Numbered from the stretch's first letter, positions 1 through 8,168 are shown. The stretch is 22,326 nt of DNA from Oceanospirillaceae bacterium UBA1126 (GCA_002312935.1 DCAT01000060.1:1-22326), one strand, 5' to 3'. Translations and numbers: made by a program. The notes: generated by a model from the letters alone, not told the origin.

Positions 1-142
1 ACTTTTGGGAATAAGTGGTTTGTTCCCAGCGCTTGGCTTTGGCGATATGGCTAATATGGCTCATATAGGGGGTCTGGTAGCGGGAGTTGCATGGGGGTTT
101 ATGCATACCCTTTTATGGCGCATTCGTTCCCGCAATGCCTAA
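1..142 (+). CDS. Rhomboid family intramembrane serine protease, C-terminal end (partial)
   Basis: Only the last 46 codons are present; the reading frame begins at base 2 and ends at the TAA at 140-142. The fragment contains NMAHIGGLVAG, the conserved rhomboid segment whose histidine forms the catalytic dyad with a serine in an earlier helix. A hydrophobic helix and a short basic tail (WRIRSRNA) follow. Rhomboids cleave transmembrane substrates within the inner membrane. The catalytic serine lies outside the window, so activity cannot be judged. The next gene starts 69 bases downstream on the same strand, as in Pseudomonas, where a rhomboid gene precedes the yeaC-like gene. The family call rests on the His motif and the synteny. 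Confidence 0.8.
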   Translation, partial: LLGISGLFPALGFGDMANMAHIGGLVAGVAWGFMHTLLWRIRSRNA

Positions 143-211
143 AAAAGAGTCGGTGAGTATCATCATTCATGCTATTATTTGGCTCCAAGTTTTAGCTAAG
201 AGGTTTGGCGG

Positions 212-463
212 ATGGAATATAATCAACTTATTTCCCAACTAACACCCGAAGTATACCTAAGTTTGAAGACTGCTATTGAAATTGGCAAGTGGCCAGATGG
301 CAGGGTGCTGACTAAAGACCAAAAAGCCTCCTGTATGGAAGCTATTTTATGTTACCAGTCTATGAAGCTCGATTCCCAGCAACACTCCGGGTATATGCCA
401 GATCAATGCGCTTCTAGCGCTACGCCCACTAAAACTGACGAACAAGTCATTAAAATACATTAA
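212..463 (+). CDS. YeaC-like DUF1315 family protein
   Basis: This small soluble protein of 83 residues has no signal peptide or membrane segment. The central stretch GKWPDGRVLTKDQKASCMEA (about residues 26-45), followed by a late GYMP, is the pattern of the DUF1315/YeaC family, whose function is unknown. A GAGG about 9 bases before the ATG serves as ribosome site. Only two bases separate its stop from the DUF2797 start, so the two are probably cotranscribed and translationally coupled. The rhomboid-DUF1315-DUF2797-pepN order is shared with pseudomonads, which supports both the call and the start. No function is proposed. Confidence 0.8.
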   Translation: MEYNQLISQLTPEVYLSLKTAIEIGKWPDGRVLTKDQKASCMEAILCYQSMKLDSQQHSGYMPDQCASSATPTKTDEQVIKIH

Positions 464-465
464 TT

Positions 466-1308
466 ATGCATACACCTCACCTGCTTACTGGGCATCTTGC
501 AAAGCTGACTACCCACATTGACTCTGTGCCGCAAGCTCAAGTGCAATACACCCTTACTTTGGGAGACCAAGAGCTAAACCTTAATGCTTTAATAGGCCAA
601 ACAATTCGGTTAGAGCATTTAGGGCAAATTAATTGCAGCCATTGCGGCCGCAAAACCAAAAAAAGCTACAGCCAAGGATTTTGTTTTCCTTGCATGCAAA
701 AATTACCCCAATGTGACCTATGTATTATGAGTCCAGAACGTTGCCACTTTGACGCAGGCACCTGCCGCGATGAGGCATGGGGCCAATCGTTTTGCATGCA
801 GCCTCATATTGTATATTTGGCAAATTCTTCTGGCCTTAAGGTGGGTATTACTCGGGCTAACCAAATGCCTACACGCTGGTTAGATCAGGGTGCGTGCCAA
901 GCGATGCCTATTATGCAAGTGGCCACTCGAAAATTGTCTGGGCAAGTTGAGACTGTGCTCAAGCAATACGTAGCTGATAAAACTAACTGGAGAAAACTGC
1001 TACAAAGTGATGCGCAAACAATTAATATGGCCCAAGCAGCAGATCTATTGTTGAATGAGTCAGAGGCAGATTTAGAGGTATTATTAGGTGGGCTAAGCCA
1101 CCAAGATTACCAATGGTTAGACACAGCACCCATTAATATGCGCTACCCAGTAATGCAGTACCCAGAAAAAATTAATTCCCATAATCTTGACAAAGAGCCT
1201 GTTTTAGAAGGTAAATTGATGGGAATTAAGGGCCAATATCTTATTTTTGACACTGCGGTGATTAACGTCCGCAAATACTCATCCTATTTGGTGCAATTCA
1301 GCTCATGA
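466..1308 (+). CDS. DUF2797 family cysteine-rich protein
   Basis: The 280-residue protein is predicted to be cytoplasmic. The N-terminal half carries a dense cysteine set: CSHC at 57-60, CFPC at 73-76, CDLC at 83-86, then Cys93, Cys100 and Cys110, so it probably binds zinc or another metal. Directly after comes HIVYLANSSGLKVGITR (about 114-130), followed by RWLDQGA. The IVYL...KVGIT spacing resembles the two short motifs that open a GIY-YIG fold. The family is annotated as DUF2797 without an established function, and nuclease activity here is only a guess. Its TGA overlaps the pepN ATG by 4 bases (ATGA), so translation of the two is likely coupled. Confidence 0.8.
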   Translation: MHTPHLLTGHLAKLTTHIDSVPQAQVQYTLTLGDQELNLNALIGQTIRLEHLGQINCSHCGRKTKKSYSQGFCFPCMQKLPQCDLCIMSPERCHFDAGTCRDEAWGQSFCMQPHIVYLANSSGLKVGITRANQMPTRWLDQGACQAMPIMQVATRKLSGQVETVLKQYVADKTNWRKLLQSDAQTINMAQAADLLLNESEADLEVLLGGLSHQDYQWLDTAPINMRYPVMQYPEKINSHNLDKEPVLEGKLMGIKGQYLIFDTAVINVRKYSSYLVQFSS

Positions 1309-3944
1309 CTAAAAACGCTCAAGTAACCTACCTAAAAGACTATCAGGTGCCATCCTTTATCATCGAAACTACAGACCTTGATATCCGTATAGGTGATGAA
1401 TATACCTCGGTTGTTGCACGTTTAAAAGTACGCCGTAACCCTGCGTCTAAGGGGCCTTCGTCAAAACTTGTACTACAGGGTGGTAAAGACATTAAGCTTC
1501 AAGAGGTGATGATGGATGGCCTCATCCTTGATACCTCAAATTACGACCTAGAGGCTGCGGTCCTGTCAATTCATCACTGCCCAGAAGTCTTTGAGCTAAC
1601 TACAGAGTGCTTAATTCAACCACAATTGAATACCACTTTAGAGGGGCTTTATAAGTCGGGTGGTATGTACTGTACCCAGTGTGAAGCTGAGGGTTTTCGG
1701 AATATAACCTATTATCTAGACCGCCCTGATGCCTTGTCTGTGTTCACCACCCGTATTAGCGCAAATAAACAAAGTTACCCCATATTATTAGCTAATGGTA
1801 ACCCCATTGATCAAGGTGACTTAGACAGCGGTGAGCATTTTGCTGTTTGGCATGATCCGTTCCCAAAGCCAGCCTATTTATTTGCTATGGTCGCTGGCAA
1901 CTTGGTGCGTCAAGACGAAGAATTTACTACCCTGTCTGGGAGGAAGGTAGACTTACAAATATTTGTAGAAGCGCATAATAGCCATAAGTGTGATCATGCG
2001 TTAGCGTCTCTAAAACGATCCATGTTGTGGGACGAGCAGGTGTATGGCCGTGAGTATGACCTAGACTTGTTTATGATCGTTGCAGTAGATGATTTCAACA
2101 TGGGGGCCATGGAAAACAAAGGCCTAAATATTTTCAATTCAGATTGTGTATTAGCAGACCCAGCGACTAGCAGCGATGCCATGTTCGAACGAATAGAGGG
2201 TATTGTTGCCCATGAATATTTTCATAACTGGTCTGGTAACCGTGTGACCTGTCGCGATTGGTTTCAGTTGAGCTTAAAAGAAGGCTTTACAGTTTATCGT
2301 GATGCCCAATATACCGCAGACACCTACTCGGCTGCTGTTAAGCGTATTGATGATGTTACCCTTTTACGTACCCACCAGTTTGCTGAAGACGCTGGTCCAA
2401 TGGCTCATCCTATAAGGCCTGCCTCTTATATGGAGATTAATAATTTTTATTCTGTGACTGTATACGAAAAAGGTGCAGAAGTAGTGGGGATGATTCACAC
2501 CTTGCTTGGGGACGAATTATTCCGCAAGGGCAGTGATCTTTATTTCGATCGACATGACGGCCAAGCTGTGACTACTGATGATTTTGTAGCTGCCATGAGT
2601 GACGCCAGTGATATCGATCTGAGTCAATTTAAACATTGGTATAGTCAGGCTGGTACGCCTACGTTAACGGTGACTGATACTTATGATTCGATTAATAAAG
2701 AATATAGCCTCACCATTGGGCAGTCCACGCCCGCAACAGCAGAGTGTCAAGAAAAACTGCCATTCCATTTGCCGTTTCGCGTGGCCTTGTTAGATGCCAA
2801 TGGTAGGGAGATGCAGCTAAAGTTAAGGGGTACTGAGCTTGTGCATGAAAAAAGCTGTGTGCTAAATATCACTCAGGCTCAGCAAACGTTCACTTTTGAA
2901 GCGGTGTTGCAACACCCAACCCCCTCATTACTGCGTGGCTTTTCTGCTCCGGTTAAATTGGACTATGCCTACACCAAAGAGCAATTATTATTTCTTGCAA
3001 GCCAAGACCAAGATGGTTTTTGCCGTTGGGAGGCGTGTCAGCGTCTGTTGATTGAAGCCACAGAACAGGCTATGTCACAAGCTACTAGTGTCCAGCTAGA
3101 GCATACTCTGGAGGCAATGCTACGCAGTAGTTTAGTGGATGAAGACTTGGATCCAGCTATGGTTGCCAAGCTAGTGCAGCTGCCTAGTGAAGCATATTTG
3201 GCAGAAATGCAAAGCACTGTTGATGTGGATATCATTCACGTTGGTCGTGAAGCCATGCGCTGTGCTATTGCGTTGGCCTTAGAAAGTGAACTGTTGGCCT
3301 GTTATCAGCGCTGCCACAATACGGGCTTGTTTAGTCAATCGGGCAAGGCCATAGGTCAAAGAGCCCTGAAGAATACCTGCTTGGCCTATCTCAATACATT
3401 GGGCAAACCCGAGTATCAAGCCATGGCTCAAGATCAGTATGCGTTAAATGCTAATATGACCGATGTTGGAGCCGCTTTAACCATCCTGATTAGCCAAAAA
3501 GATGGGAGTTTAGCAACGCCACTGTTAGCTGAATTTTATCAAAGCTGGCAGGGCGATGCTCAGGTAGTTGACCAATGGTTTGCCATGCAGTCTGGTGCCA
3601 ATCTAGTGGGCCGTTTGCCTCATGTGCAAGCGCTACTGCAGCATGACGCGTTTGACATTCGTAACCCCAATAAGGTGCGCAGTGTGGTGGGAGGCTTTAT
3701 TCGAAGTGCCATTAACTTTCATTCAGCCGATGGTAGTGGTTATGAATTTGTCGCTGATATGGTGTTACGCTTAGATCCCATTAACCCTATGATAGCGGCA
3801 AATCTAGCCAAACCGTTAGGCCGCTTTAAGCGTCACACCGTTGGGCGTCAGCAATTAATGCAGGCACAGCTTCAGCGCCTTAATAAAGCTGAGCTTAGTA
3901 AAGATGTGTATGAAATAGTCAGTAAGGCTTTGTCAGTAGGCTAA
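1305..3944 (+). CDS. pepN: Aminopeptidase N (M1 zinc metallopeptidase)
   Basis: This protein of 879 residues matches the usual gammaproteobacterial PepN length of about 870-890. It removes N-terminal residues from peptides in the cytoplasm during protein turnover. The exopeptidase motif GAMEN is at 267-271. The zinc site is HEYFH at 303-307 with the third ligand Glu326 in LKEGFTVYRD. The N-terminal beta domain, thermolysin-like catalytic domain and helical C-terminal domain follow in normal order, ending in the typical GRFKRHTVGRQQLM region. There is no signal peptide. The start overlaps the upstream DUF2797 stop and lacks a good Shine-Dalgarno of its own, consistent with translational coupling. 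No frameshift or missing catalytic residue was seen. Confidence 0.97.
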   Translation: MTKNAQVTYLKDYQVPSFIIETTDLDIRIGDEYTSVVARLKVRRNPASKGPSSKLVLQGGKDIKLQEVMMDGLILDTSNYDLEAAVLSIHHCPEVFELTTECLIQPQLNTTLEGLYKSGGMYCTQCEAEGFRNITYYLDRPDALSVFTTRISANKQSYPILLANGNPIDQGDLDSGEHFAVWHDPFPKPAYLFAMVAGNLVRQDEEFTTLSGRKVDLQIFVEAHNSHKCDHALASLKRSMLWDEQVYGREYDLDLFMIVAVDDFNMGAMENKGLNIFNSDCVLADPATSSDAMFERIEGIVAHEYFHNWSGNRVTCRDWFQLSLKEGFTVYRDAQYTADTYSAAVKRIDDVTLLRTHQFAEDAGPMAHPIRPASYMEINNFYSVTVYEKGAEVVGMIHTLLGDELFRKGSDLYFDRHDGQAVTTDDFVAAMSDASDIDLSQFKHWYSQAGTPTLTVTDTYDSINKEYSLTIGQSTPATAECQEKLPFHLPFRVALLDANGREMQLKLRGTELVHEKSCVLNITQAQQTFTFEAVLQHPTPSLLRGFSAPVKLDYAYTKEQLLFLASQDQDGFCRWEACQRLLIEATEQAMSQATSVQLEHTLEAMLRSSLVDEDLDPAMVAKLVQLPSEAYLAEMQSTVDVDIIHVGREAMRCAIALALESELLACYQRCHNTGLFSQSGKAIGQRALKNTCLAYLNTLGKPEYQAMAQDQYALNANMTDVGAALTILISQKDGSLATPLLAEFYQSWQGDAQVVDQWFAMQSGANLVGRLPHVQALLQHDAFDIRNPNKVRSVVGGFIRSAINFHSADGSGYEFVADMVLRLDPINPMIAANLAKPLGRFKRHTVGRQQLMQAQLQRLNKAELSKDVYEIVSKALSVG

Positions 3945-3969
3945 CAAATCAAAATCAGTCTCAAAACAA

Positions 3970-3994
3970 GGGTGTGTTGCATACGCAAACACCC
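3970..3994 (+). other. Hairpin downstream of pepN
   Basis: GGGTGTGTTGC and GCAAACACCC flank a 4-base loop (atac) and pair over 10 bp with one bulged G. It begins 26 bases after the pepN stop. No T-run follows, so it is not a standard intrinsic terminator. It could stabilise the pepN mRNA 3' end or weakly attenuate read-through into hemH. Confidence 0.4.
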
Positions 3995-4062
3995 ATAATG
4001 CTGTGCCAGCCAGTATGGTAACCATGGCAGGTATGGCTTTTTGAGAATGTAGGAGAGTAGTA

Positions 4063-5073
4063 ATGAAATATGTAGGTGAAAAAGACTATGAACATGGCAT
4101 GGAAGCTAAGGTAGGTGTGCTAATTACCAATCTAGGAACACCTGATGCTCCCACTAAAAAAGCACTGCGTCCCTACCTTAAAGAGTTTTTAAGTGACCCC
4201 AGAGTAATCGAAACACCCAAGCTGATTTGGCAAATTATTCTTAATGGAATTATTCTCAATACTCGCCCAGCAAAAAGTGCTAAAGCATATAAGACTGTTT
4301 GGACAGACAACGGCAGTCCACTTTATGACATTGCTAAGAGGCAACATGCGGCACTGGCTAAATCATTACCTAATTTAGTGGTTCGGCTAGCGATGCGTTA
4401 TGGCAATCCAAGCATCGAGAGCCAGCTCATTGCGATGCGAGACCAGGGTGTGCGCAAGATCTTAATCTTTCCGATGTATCCACAATACTGTGCGGCCACT
4501 ACGGCAAGTACATTTGACAAGGTAGCGCAAGTGCTTACCAAGTGGCGCTGGATTCCTGAAGTGCGGTTTATCAACGAATACTACCAAGATGACCTTTACA
4601 TTAAAGCGCTGGCAAACAGTATTAAAGCATTTCGTGAGGAACATGGTGAACCTGAATTAACACTGTTTAGCTATCATGGCATTCCAAAGGCGTACCTAGA
4701 TAAAGGCGATCCGTATCACTGTTTTTGTCGTGCGACGACGCGCCTTGTTAAAGAACACCTAAATTTAAAAGAAGAAGATGTCATGACGACCTTTCAAAGT
4801 CGCTTTGGCCCTGCCGAATGGTTGCAACCGTATACTGATTTAACACTCAAAGAGCTACCTGGCAAAGGGATTAAGAATGTCCATATTATTGCTCCAGCAT
4901 TTAGTGCAGATTGTTTAGAAACAATCGAAGAAATAGATGAAGAAAATAGAGCCTATTTTATGGAAAGTGGGGGTGAAACCTATCGTTATATCCCATGCTT
5001 AAATGATAGTGAAGAACATATAAGCTTATTTACCAAGCTTATTAAACAGCATACTCAGGGATGGGATGTCTAG
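4063..5073 (+). CDS. hemH: Ferrochelatase (protoporphyrin ferrochelatase)
   Basis: The 336-residue enzyme inserts ferrous iron into protoporphyrin IX, the last step of protohaem synthesis. The N-terminal GVLITNLGTPDAPT, the active-site FSYHGIP with His205, and DCLETIEEI with Glu286 are all conserved. TTFQSRFGPAEWLQPYT (about 242-258) is also typical. Cys220 and Cys222 form a CxC (PYHCFC) where E. coli HemH has a different sequence; a role for it is unproven. The start has AGGAG 7 bases upstream of ATG. Haem made here feeds the haem O/A synthases and oxidase encoded downstream. The stop lies 6 bases from the convergent ribE stop, inside a small inverted repeat. Confidence 0.97.
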   Translation: MKYVGEKDYEHGMEAKVGVLITNLGTPDAPTKKALRPYLKEFLSDPRVIETPKLIWQIILNGIILNTRPAKSAKAYKTVWTDNGSPLYDIAKRQHAALAKSLPNLVVRLAMRYGNPSIESQLIAMRDQGVRKILIFPMYPQYCAATTASTFDKVAQVLTKWRWIPEVRFINEYYQDDLYIKALANSIKAFREEHGEPELTLFSYHGIPKAYLDKGDPYHCFCRATTRLVKEHLNLKEEDVMTTFQSRFGPAEWLQPYTDLTLKELPGKGIKNVHIIAPAFSADCLETIEEIDEENRAYFMESGGETYRYIPCLNDSEEHISLFTKLIKQHTQGWDV

Positions 5074-5083
5074 CGTGTGCTAG
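5070..5083. repeat. Inverted repeat spanning both stops of hemH and ribE
   Basis: CTAGC-gtgt-GCTAG places the TAG stop of hemH in one arm and the TAG stop of ribE (other strand) in the other. The 5-bp stem and 4-base loop could form in either transcript. No T-run follows, so terminator function is doubtful. Confidence 0.45.
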
Positions 5084-5688
5084 CCTTTGGCAGCTAACAC
5101 TCTCTCTACTGTTGCCACAATGGTTTGTGTTTGGTGATCAATTTCCATGTTCACCCAGGTGCCTGCACTGGCTTTGCCAAAACCTGTGACACGTAATGTC
5201 TCTGGGATAAGGCAGACGCAGAATTCTGACTCGGTAACGGCGCCTATGGTGAGACTGCAGCCATTAAGGCCAATAAAACCTTGTGGTAAGACGTGTTTTT
5301 TATGAGCATCGGGTAAATTAAACCAAATGCTCGTATTGTCTTCTTGGTGATCGATTCGGCTGATAGCCAATGCCACAGAAACATGCCCAGAAATAATATG
5401 GCCACCTATTTCGTCGCCATATTTTAGTGAGCGTTCTACATTCACATAGTCGCCTTCATCGAGCAGGCCTAAGTTGGTTAGCTTTAGAGTTTGGCCAATA
5501 ACGTCAAAACTAAAATGGTTAAGGCTTTGAGCGGTCACCGTTAGGCAGGTGCCATTAATAGCAACGCTGGCGCCAATGGCTACGTCAAGGCTAATTGCTT
5601 TGGGTAGGGTAATGACAAAGCTGCGTTGATTGTTGCCTTTAGTAATGGATTTAATTTGGCCTTGGCCTTGGACGATACCAGTGAACAT
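5080..5688 (-). CDS. ribE: Riboflavin synthase, alpha subunit
   Basis: This 202-residue protein converts two molecules of 6,7-dimethyl-8-ribityllumazine to riboflavin. It shows the two tandem lumazine-binding barrels of the family. The first starts MFTGIVQGQG and holds NGTCLTV (45-51). The second begins around 96 with GGHIISGHV and holds LNGCSLTIG (141-149). The C-terminal helix (VERVLAAKG) drives trimerisation in relatives. AGG about 7 bases before the ATG acts as ribosome site. The gene stands alone on the minus strand, away from other rib genes, as in E. coli. I saw no FMN riboswitch in the 93-base upstream gap. It is convergent with hemH and divergent from dusC. Confidence 0.95.
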   Translation of the reverse strand: MFTGIVQGQGQIKSITKGNNQRSFVITLPKAISLDVAIGASVAINGTCLTVTAQSLNHFSFDVIGQTLKLTNLGLLDEGDYVNVERSLKYGDEIGGHIISGHVSVALAISRIDHQEDNTSIWFNLPDAHKKHVLPQGFIGLNGCSLTIGAVTESEFCVCLIPETLRVTGFGKASAGTWVNMEIDHQTQTIVATVERVLAAKG

Positions 5689-5738
5689 GATTTACCTGAG
5701 AGTTATTAGAGCGGCAGTGAAAAAACCTTTAGCTGCCT

Positions 5739-5767
5739 ATATTAGCCGAGCCAGCTGCAGCTGTGAA
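5739..5767 (-). promoter_or_regulatory. Putative sigma-70 promoter of ribE with a palindrome in its spacer
   Basis: Reading the minus strand, TTCACA (5762-5767) is separated by 17 bases from TAATAT (5739-5744), giving fair matches to -35 and -10. The spacer and the end of the -35 contain the perfect 12-base palindrome CAGCTGCAGCTG (5752-5763). The predicted start leaves about a 45-base leader. The palindrome could be an operator shared with dusC, but this is inference. Confidence 0.4.
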
Positions 5768-5781
5768 GCAGAGTTTAAGCT

Positions 5782-6738
5782 GTGAGTCGTATCATTTTGG
5801 CTCCTATGGAGGGGTTAGCAGACAATATTTTGCGTGATTGCCTTACCCGTATAGGCGGTATCGACCTGTGTGTCACAGAATTTATTCGAGTCACTACCCA
5901 GTTATTACCCCCCAAAGTGTTTCAGCGCTTATGCCCAGAGCTTACTAACGGATGTAAAACCCCCGCAGGTATTCCGGTGCGTATTCAGTTATTGGGTAGT
6001 GACCCTGAGGCTCTAGCTGCCAATGCTGTGCGGGCCTTAGAGCTGGGTTCTCCGGGTGTTGATTTAAACTTTGGCTGTCCTGCAAAAACCGTGAACCGCA
6101 GCCAAGGTGGTGCGATATTATTGCAGGAGCCTAAAAGAGTTGCCCACATTGTTGCTACCGTAAGGCGAGCGATTGGTGATGATGCCTGGTTAAGCGCTAA
6201 GATGCGTTTGGGGTTTGCCACTAAAGACTTAGCCCTAGAGAATGCCAAGGAGATTGAAGGTGCGGGTGCTAATGAGTTGACTGTGCATGCCAGAACTAAG
6301 GTTGAGGGCTACCGTCCACCTGCGCACTGGCAGTGGATAGAAAAAATTCGCGCCGTAGTGACTATCCCGGTCATTGCCAATGGCGAAGTGTGGACTCCAC
6401 AGGACTACACATCATGTCAGCAAGTCAGCGGTAGCGATGACGTGATGATAGGGCGTGGATTAGTTTGGAAGCCAGACTTAGCCTTACAAATTCGTCACCA
6501 ACAGGCTAAGCAGCCAGCGCAAGACTGGAATTGGTCAGCGTTAGTGCCCATTGTGCTTTATTTTATCGATTTGGTTGAAGGCCAGGTTTCGGCTAAATAT
6601 CAACACGCACGGGTTAAACAATGGCTTAAGCTGCTGGGGAGGGTTTATCCTCAAGCCGAAACGTGTTTCGAGCAAGGTAAGCGTCTAAAAACCCTCAATG
6701 AATTGCGCTCGCTGATAATTAATAGCCAAGATAACTGA
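5782..6738 (+). CDS. dusC: tRNA-dihydrouridine(16) synthase
   Basis: The protein has 318 residues and is an FMN-dependent enzyme that reduces uridine in the D-loop of tRNA. IILAPMEGLADN at the N-terminus is the FMN-phosphate/barrel strand typical of Dus proteins. NFGCPAKTVNRSQGGA carries the catalytic Cys99. The DusC subtype is suggested by CVTEFIRVTTQLLPPKVFQRLCPEL (residues 30-54) and by matching Cys98 of E. coli DusC. HARTK at about 168-172 and IGRGLVWKPDL near 223-233 follow in normal order. Translation begins at a GTG, chosen because it precedes the conserved strand directly as in E. coli. The gene diverges from ribE across 93 bases and is followed by pyrD. Confidence 0.93.
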   Translation: MSRIILAPMEGLADNILRDCLTRIGGIDLCVTEFIRVTTQLLPPKVFQRLCPELTNGCKTPAGIPVRIQLLGSDPEALAANAVRALELGSPGVDLNFGCPAKTVNRSQGGAILLQEPKRVAHIVATVRRAIGDDAWLSAKMRLGFATKDLALENAKEIEGAGANELTVHARTKVEGYRPPAHWQWIEKIRAVVTIPVIANGEVWTPQDYTSCQQVSGSDDVMIGRGLVWKPDLALQIRHQQAKQPAQDWNWSALVPIVLYFIDLVEGQVSAKYQHARVKQWLKLLGRVYPQAETCFEQGKRLKTLNELRSLIINSQDN

Positions 6739-6793
6739 TGACTTTATATGCATTTATCATGGCTATGAAAATGTATCCTTTGGAAGCATGCGG

Positions 6794-6799
6794 TATACT
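6794..6799 (+). promoter_or_regulatory. Possible -10 box upstream of pyrD
   Basis: TATACT (5 of 6 to consensus) lies in the 104-base dusC-pyrD gap, about 43 bases before the pyrD start. No convincing -35 element stands 16-18 bases upstream, so the call is weak. Confidence 0.3.
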
Positions 6800-6842
6800 A
6801 GTGGCCATGTTGGCGTTGTTGTTAAATCTTTGAGGTGTGTCT

Positions 6843-7868
6843 TTGTATTCTATTGCACGTAGTGTGTTGTTCAAACTTTCAGCAGAAGCTGCTCACGATT
6901 TAACCTTAGAAGCCCTCGCTGCTGGAGCACGGTTAAGATTATTGCCAGCCTTAGTCCCAAACGTAGTGGACTTGCCTGTTACTGTGATGGGCATTGTTTT
7001 CCCTAATCCGGTTGGCCTTGCTGCAGGTTTGGATAAAAATGCGTCTGCTGTTGATGGCCTTGCTGCTTTAGGTTTTGGTTTCTTGGAGGTAGGTACTACG
7101 ACTCCAAAACCGCAATCAGGTAGCCCAAAGCCGCGACTGTTCAGGTTGCCTCAAGCTCAAGCCCTTATTAATCGTATGGGCTTTAATAATAAGGGTGTGG
7201 ACCACCTTATTGAAAACATTAAAAAAGCTAAATTCAAGGGTGTATTGGGCATCAACATCGGTAAGAACTTTGATACCCCTGTCACAGAGGCGACATCAGA
7301 CTATATTATCTGTATGCAAAAGGTGTATGCCTACGCCAGCTATATTACTATTAATGTGTCGTCTCCCAATACACCGGGCTTGCGTGATTTGCAATATGGA
7401 GAGTCGTTAAGTCAGCTGTTAGGGGCTCTTAAGCAAGAGCAGGCGGTGTTAGAAAAAACCCATGGCAGATATGTGCCTTTAGCAGTTAAAATCGCGCCAG
7501 ATATGGATGCCGAGCAACTGCAAGGTGTGGCTCACTGTGTGTTAGAGCAAAAAATGGATGGGGTCATTGCCACCAATACCACTTTAAGCCGAGAAGGCGT
7601 AGCTGAACTAGAATTTGGTGACCAAGCGGGTGGGCTCAGTGGCGCGCCAGTAAGACATAAATCTACTCAAACGATTGCTGATTTGTACGCTATTTTGGGT
7701 GACCAAGTGCCCATTATTGGGGTGGGTGGTATTAGCAGTGGAGAAGACGTTTCGGAAAAACTGGCTGCAGGAGCTAAGCTAGTGCAGGTCTATACGGGTT
7801 TAATTTATCAAGGCCCAGGCTTAGTTAAACAATGTGTAGATGCTTGTCGAAACATTACCAAATCTTAA
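6843..7868 (+). CDS. pyrD: Dihydroorotate dehydrogenase (quinone), class 2
   Basis: This peripheral inner-membrane flavoenzyme oxidises dihydroorotate to orotate in pyrimidine synthesis and passes electrons to quinone. The N-terminal helix YSIARSVLFKLSAEAAHD is the membrane/quinone extension that marks class 2. NPVGLAAGLDKNA, INRMGFNN and NVSSPNTPGLR (catalytic Ser near 173) are present, as are TNTT and GVGGI near the FMN site. I chose TTG at 6843 (341 residues). A GAGGT at 6832-6836 is 6 bases ahead of it and the result matches the family N-terminus. The in-frame GTG at 6837 directly abuts that site, leaving no spacing. DUF2970 follows 23 bases later. Confidence 0.93.
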   Translation: MYSIARSVLFKLSAEAAHDLTLEALAAGARLRLLPALVPNVVDLPVTVMGIVFPNPVGLAAGLDKNASAVDGLAALGFGFLEVGTTTPKPQSGSPKPRLFRLPQAQALINRMGFNNKGVDHLIENIKKAKFKGVLGINIGKNFDTPVTEATSDYIICMQKVYAYASYITINVSSPNTPGLRDLQYGESLSQLLGALKQEQAVLEKTHGRYVPLAVKIAPDMDAEQLQGVAHCVLEQKMDGVIATNTTLSREGVAELEFGDQAGGLSGAPVRHKSTQTIADLYAILGDQVPIIGVGGISSGEDVSEKLAAGAKLVQVYTGLIYQGPGLVKQCVDACRNITKS

Positions 7869-7891
7869 GTCCATAATCCAAAGAGAAATCT

Positions 7892-8098
7892 ATGAATAAG
7901 CAAAAATCAACTCTGCTTAAGGTGTTAAGTTTTGTACAAAGTGTGCTCGCAAGTTTAGTGGGTATTCAGTCAAATAAGAAACGTGAAGAAGACTTCAACG
8001 AAGGAGGATTGGAACGGATGATTTATGTTGGTTTGGGTACCTTGGTGTTATTTGTAATTATAGTTGTTACTGCAGTTAATAGCGCGCTACCAAGCTGA
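7892..8098 (+). CDS. DUF2970 family small membrane protein
   Basis: The protein has 68 residues. An amphipathic N-terminal part reads LLKVLSFVQSVLASLVGIQSNKKREEDF, the recognisable core of DUF2970. A single transmembrane helix (about 43-63, MIYVGLGTLVLFVIIVV) and a very short tail follow. Function is unknown. It lies 23 bases after pyrD and 144 bases before coxB. DUF2970 genes also sit near cytochrome oxidase genes in other proteobacteria, to my knowledge, so an accessory role in the oxidase is possible but unproven. A weak AGAG sits ahead of its ATG. Confidence 0.8.
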   Translation: MNKQKSTLLKVLSFVQSVLASLVGIQSNKKREEDFNEGGLERMIYVGLGTLVLFVIIVVTAVNSALPS

Positions 8099-8138
8099 CA
8101 CTATAGTCAAATAGACTGTGTAAAAAGCAAAATAAGAC

Positions 8139-8168
8139 TTGCGCAATACCCTGTTAATTGAGGATAAT
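8139..8168 (+). promoter_or_regulatory. Putative sigma-70 promoter of the cox operon
   Basis: TTGCGC (8139-8144) and GATAAT (8163-8168) are spaced by 18 bases in the 144-base gap before coxB. The leader would be about 65-70 bases. Just before the strong ribosome site GGAGGG (8232-8237) is a short hairpin GATCT-aaa-AGATC (8215-8227) that could influence translation. The sites were found by eye. Confidence 0.4.
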
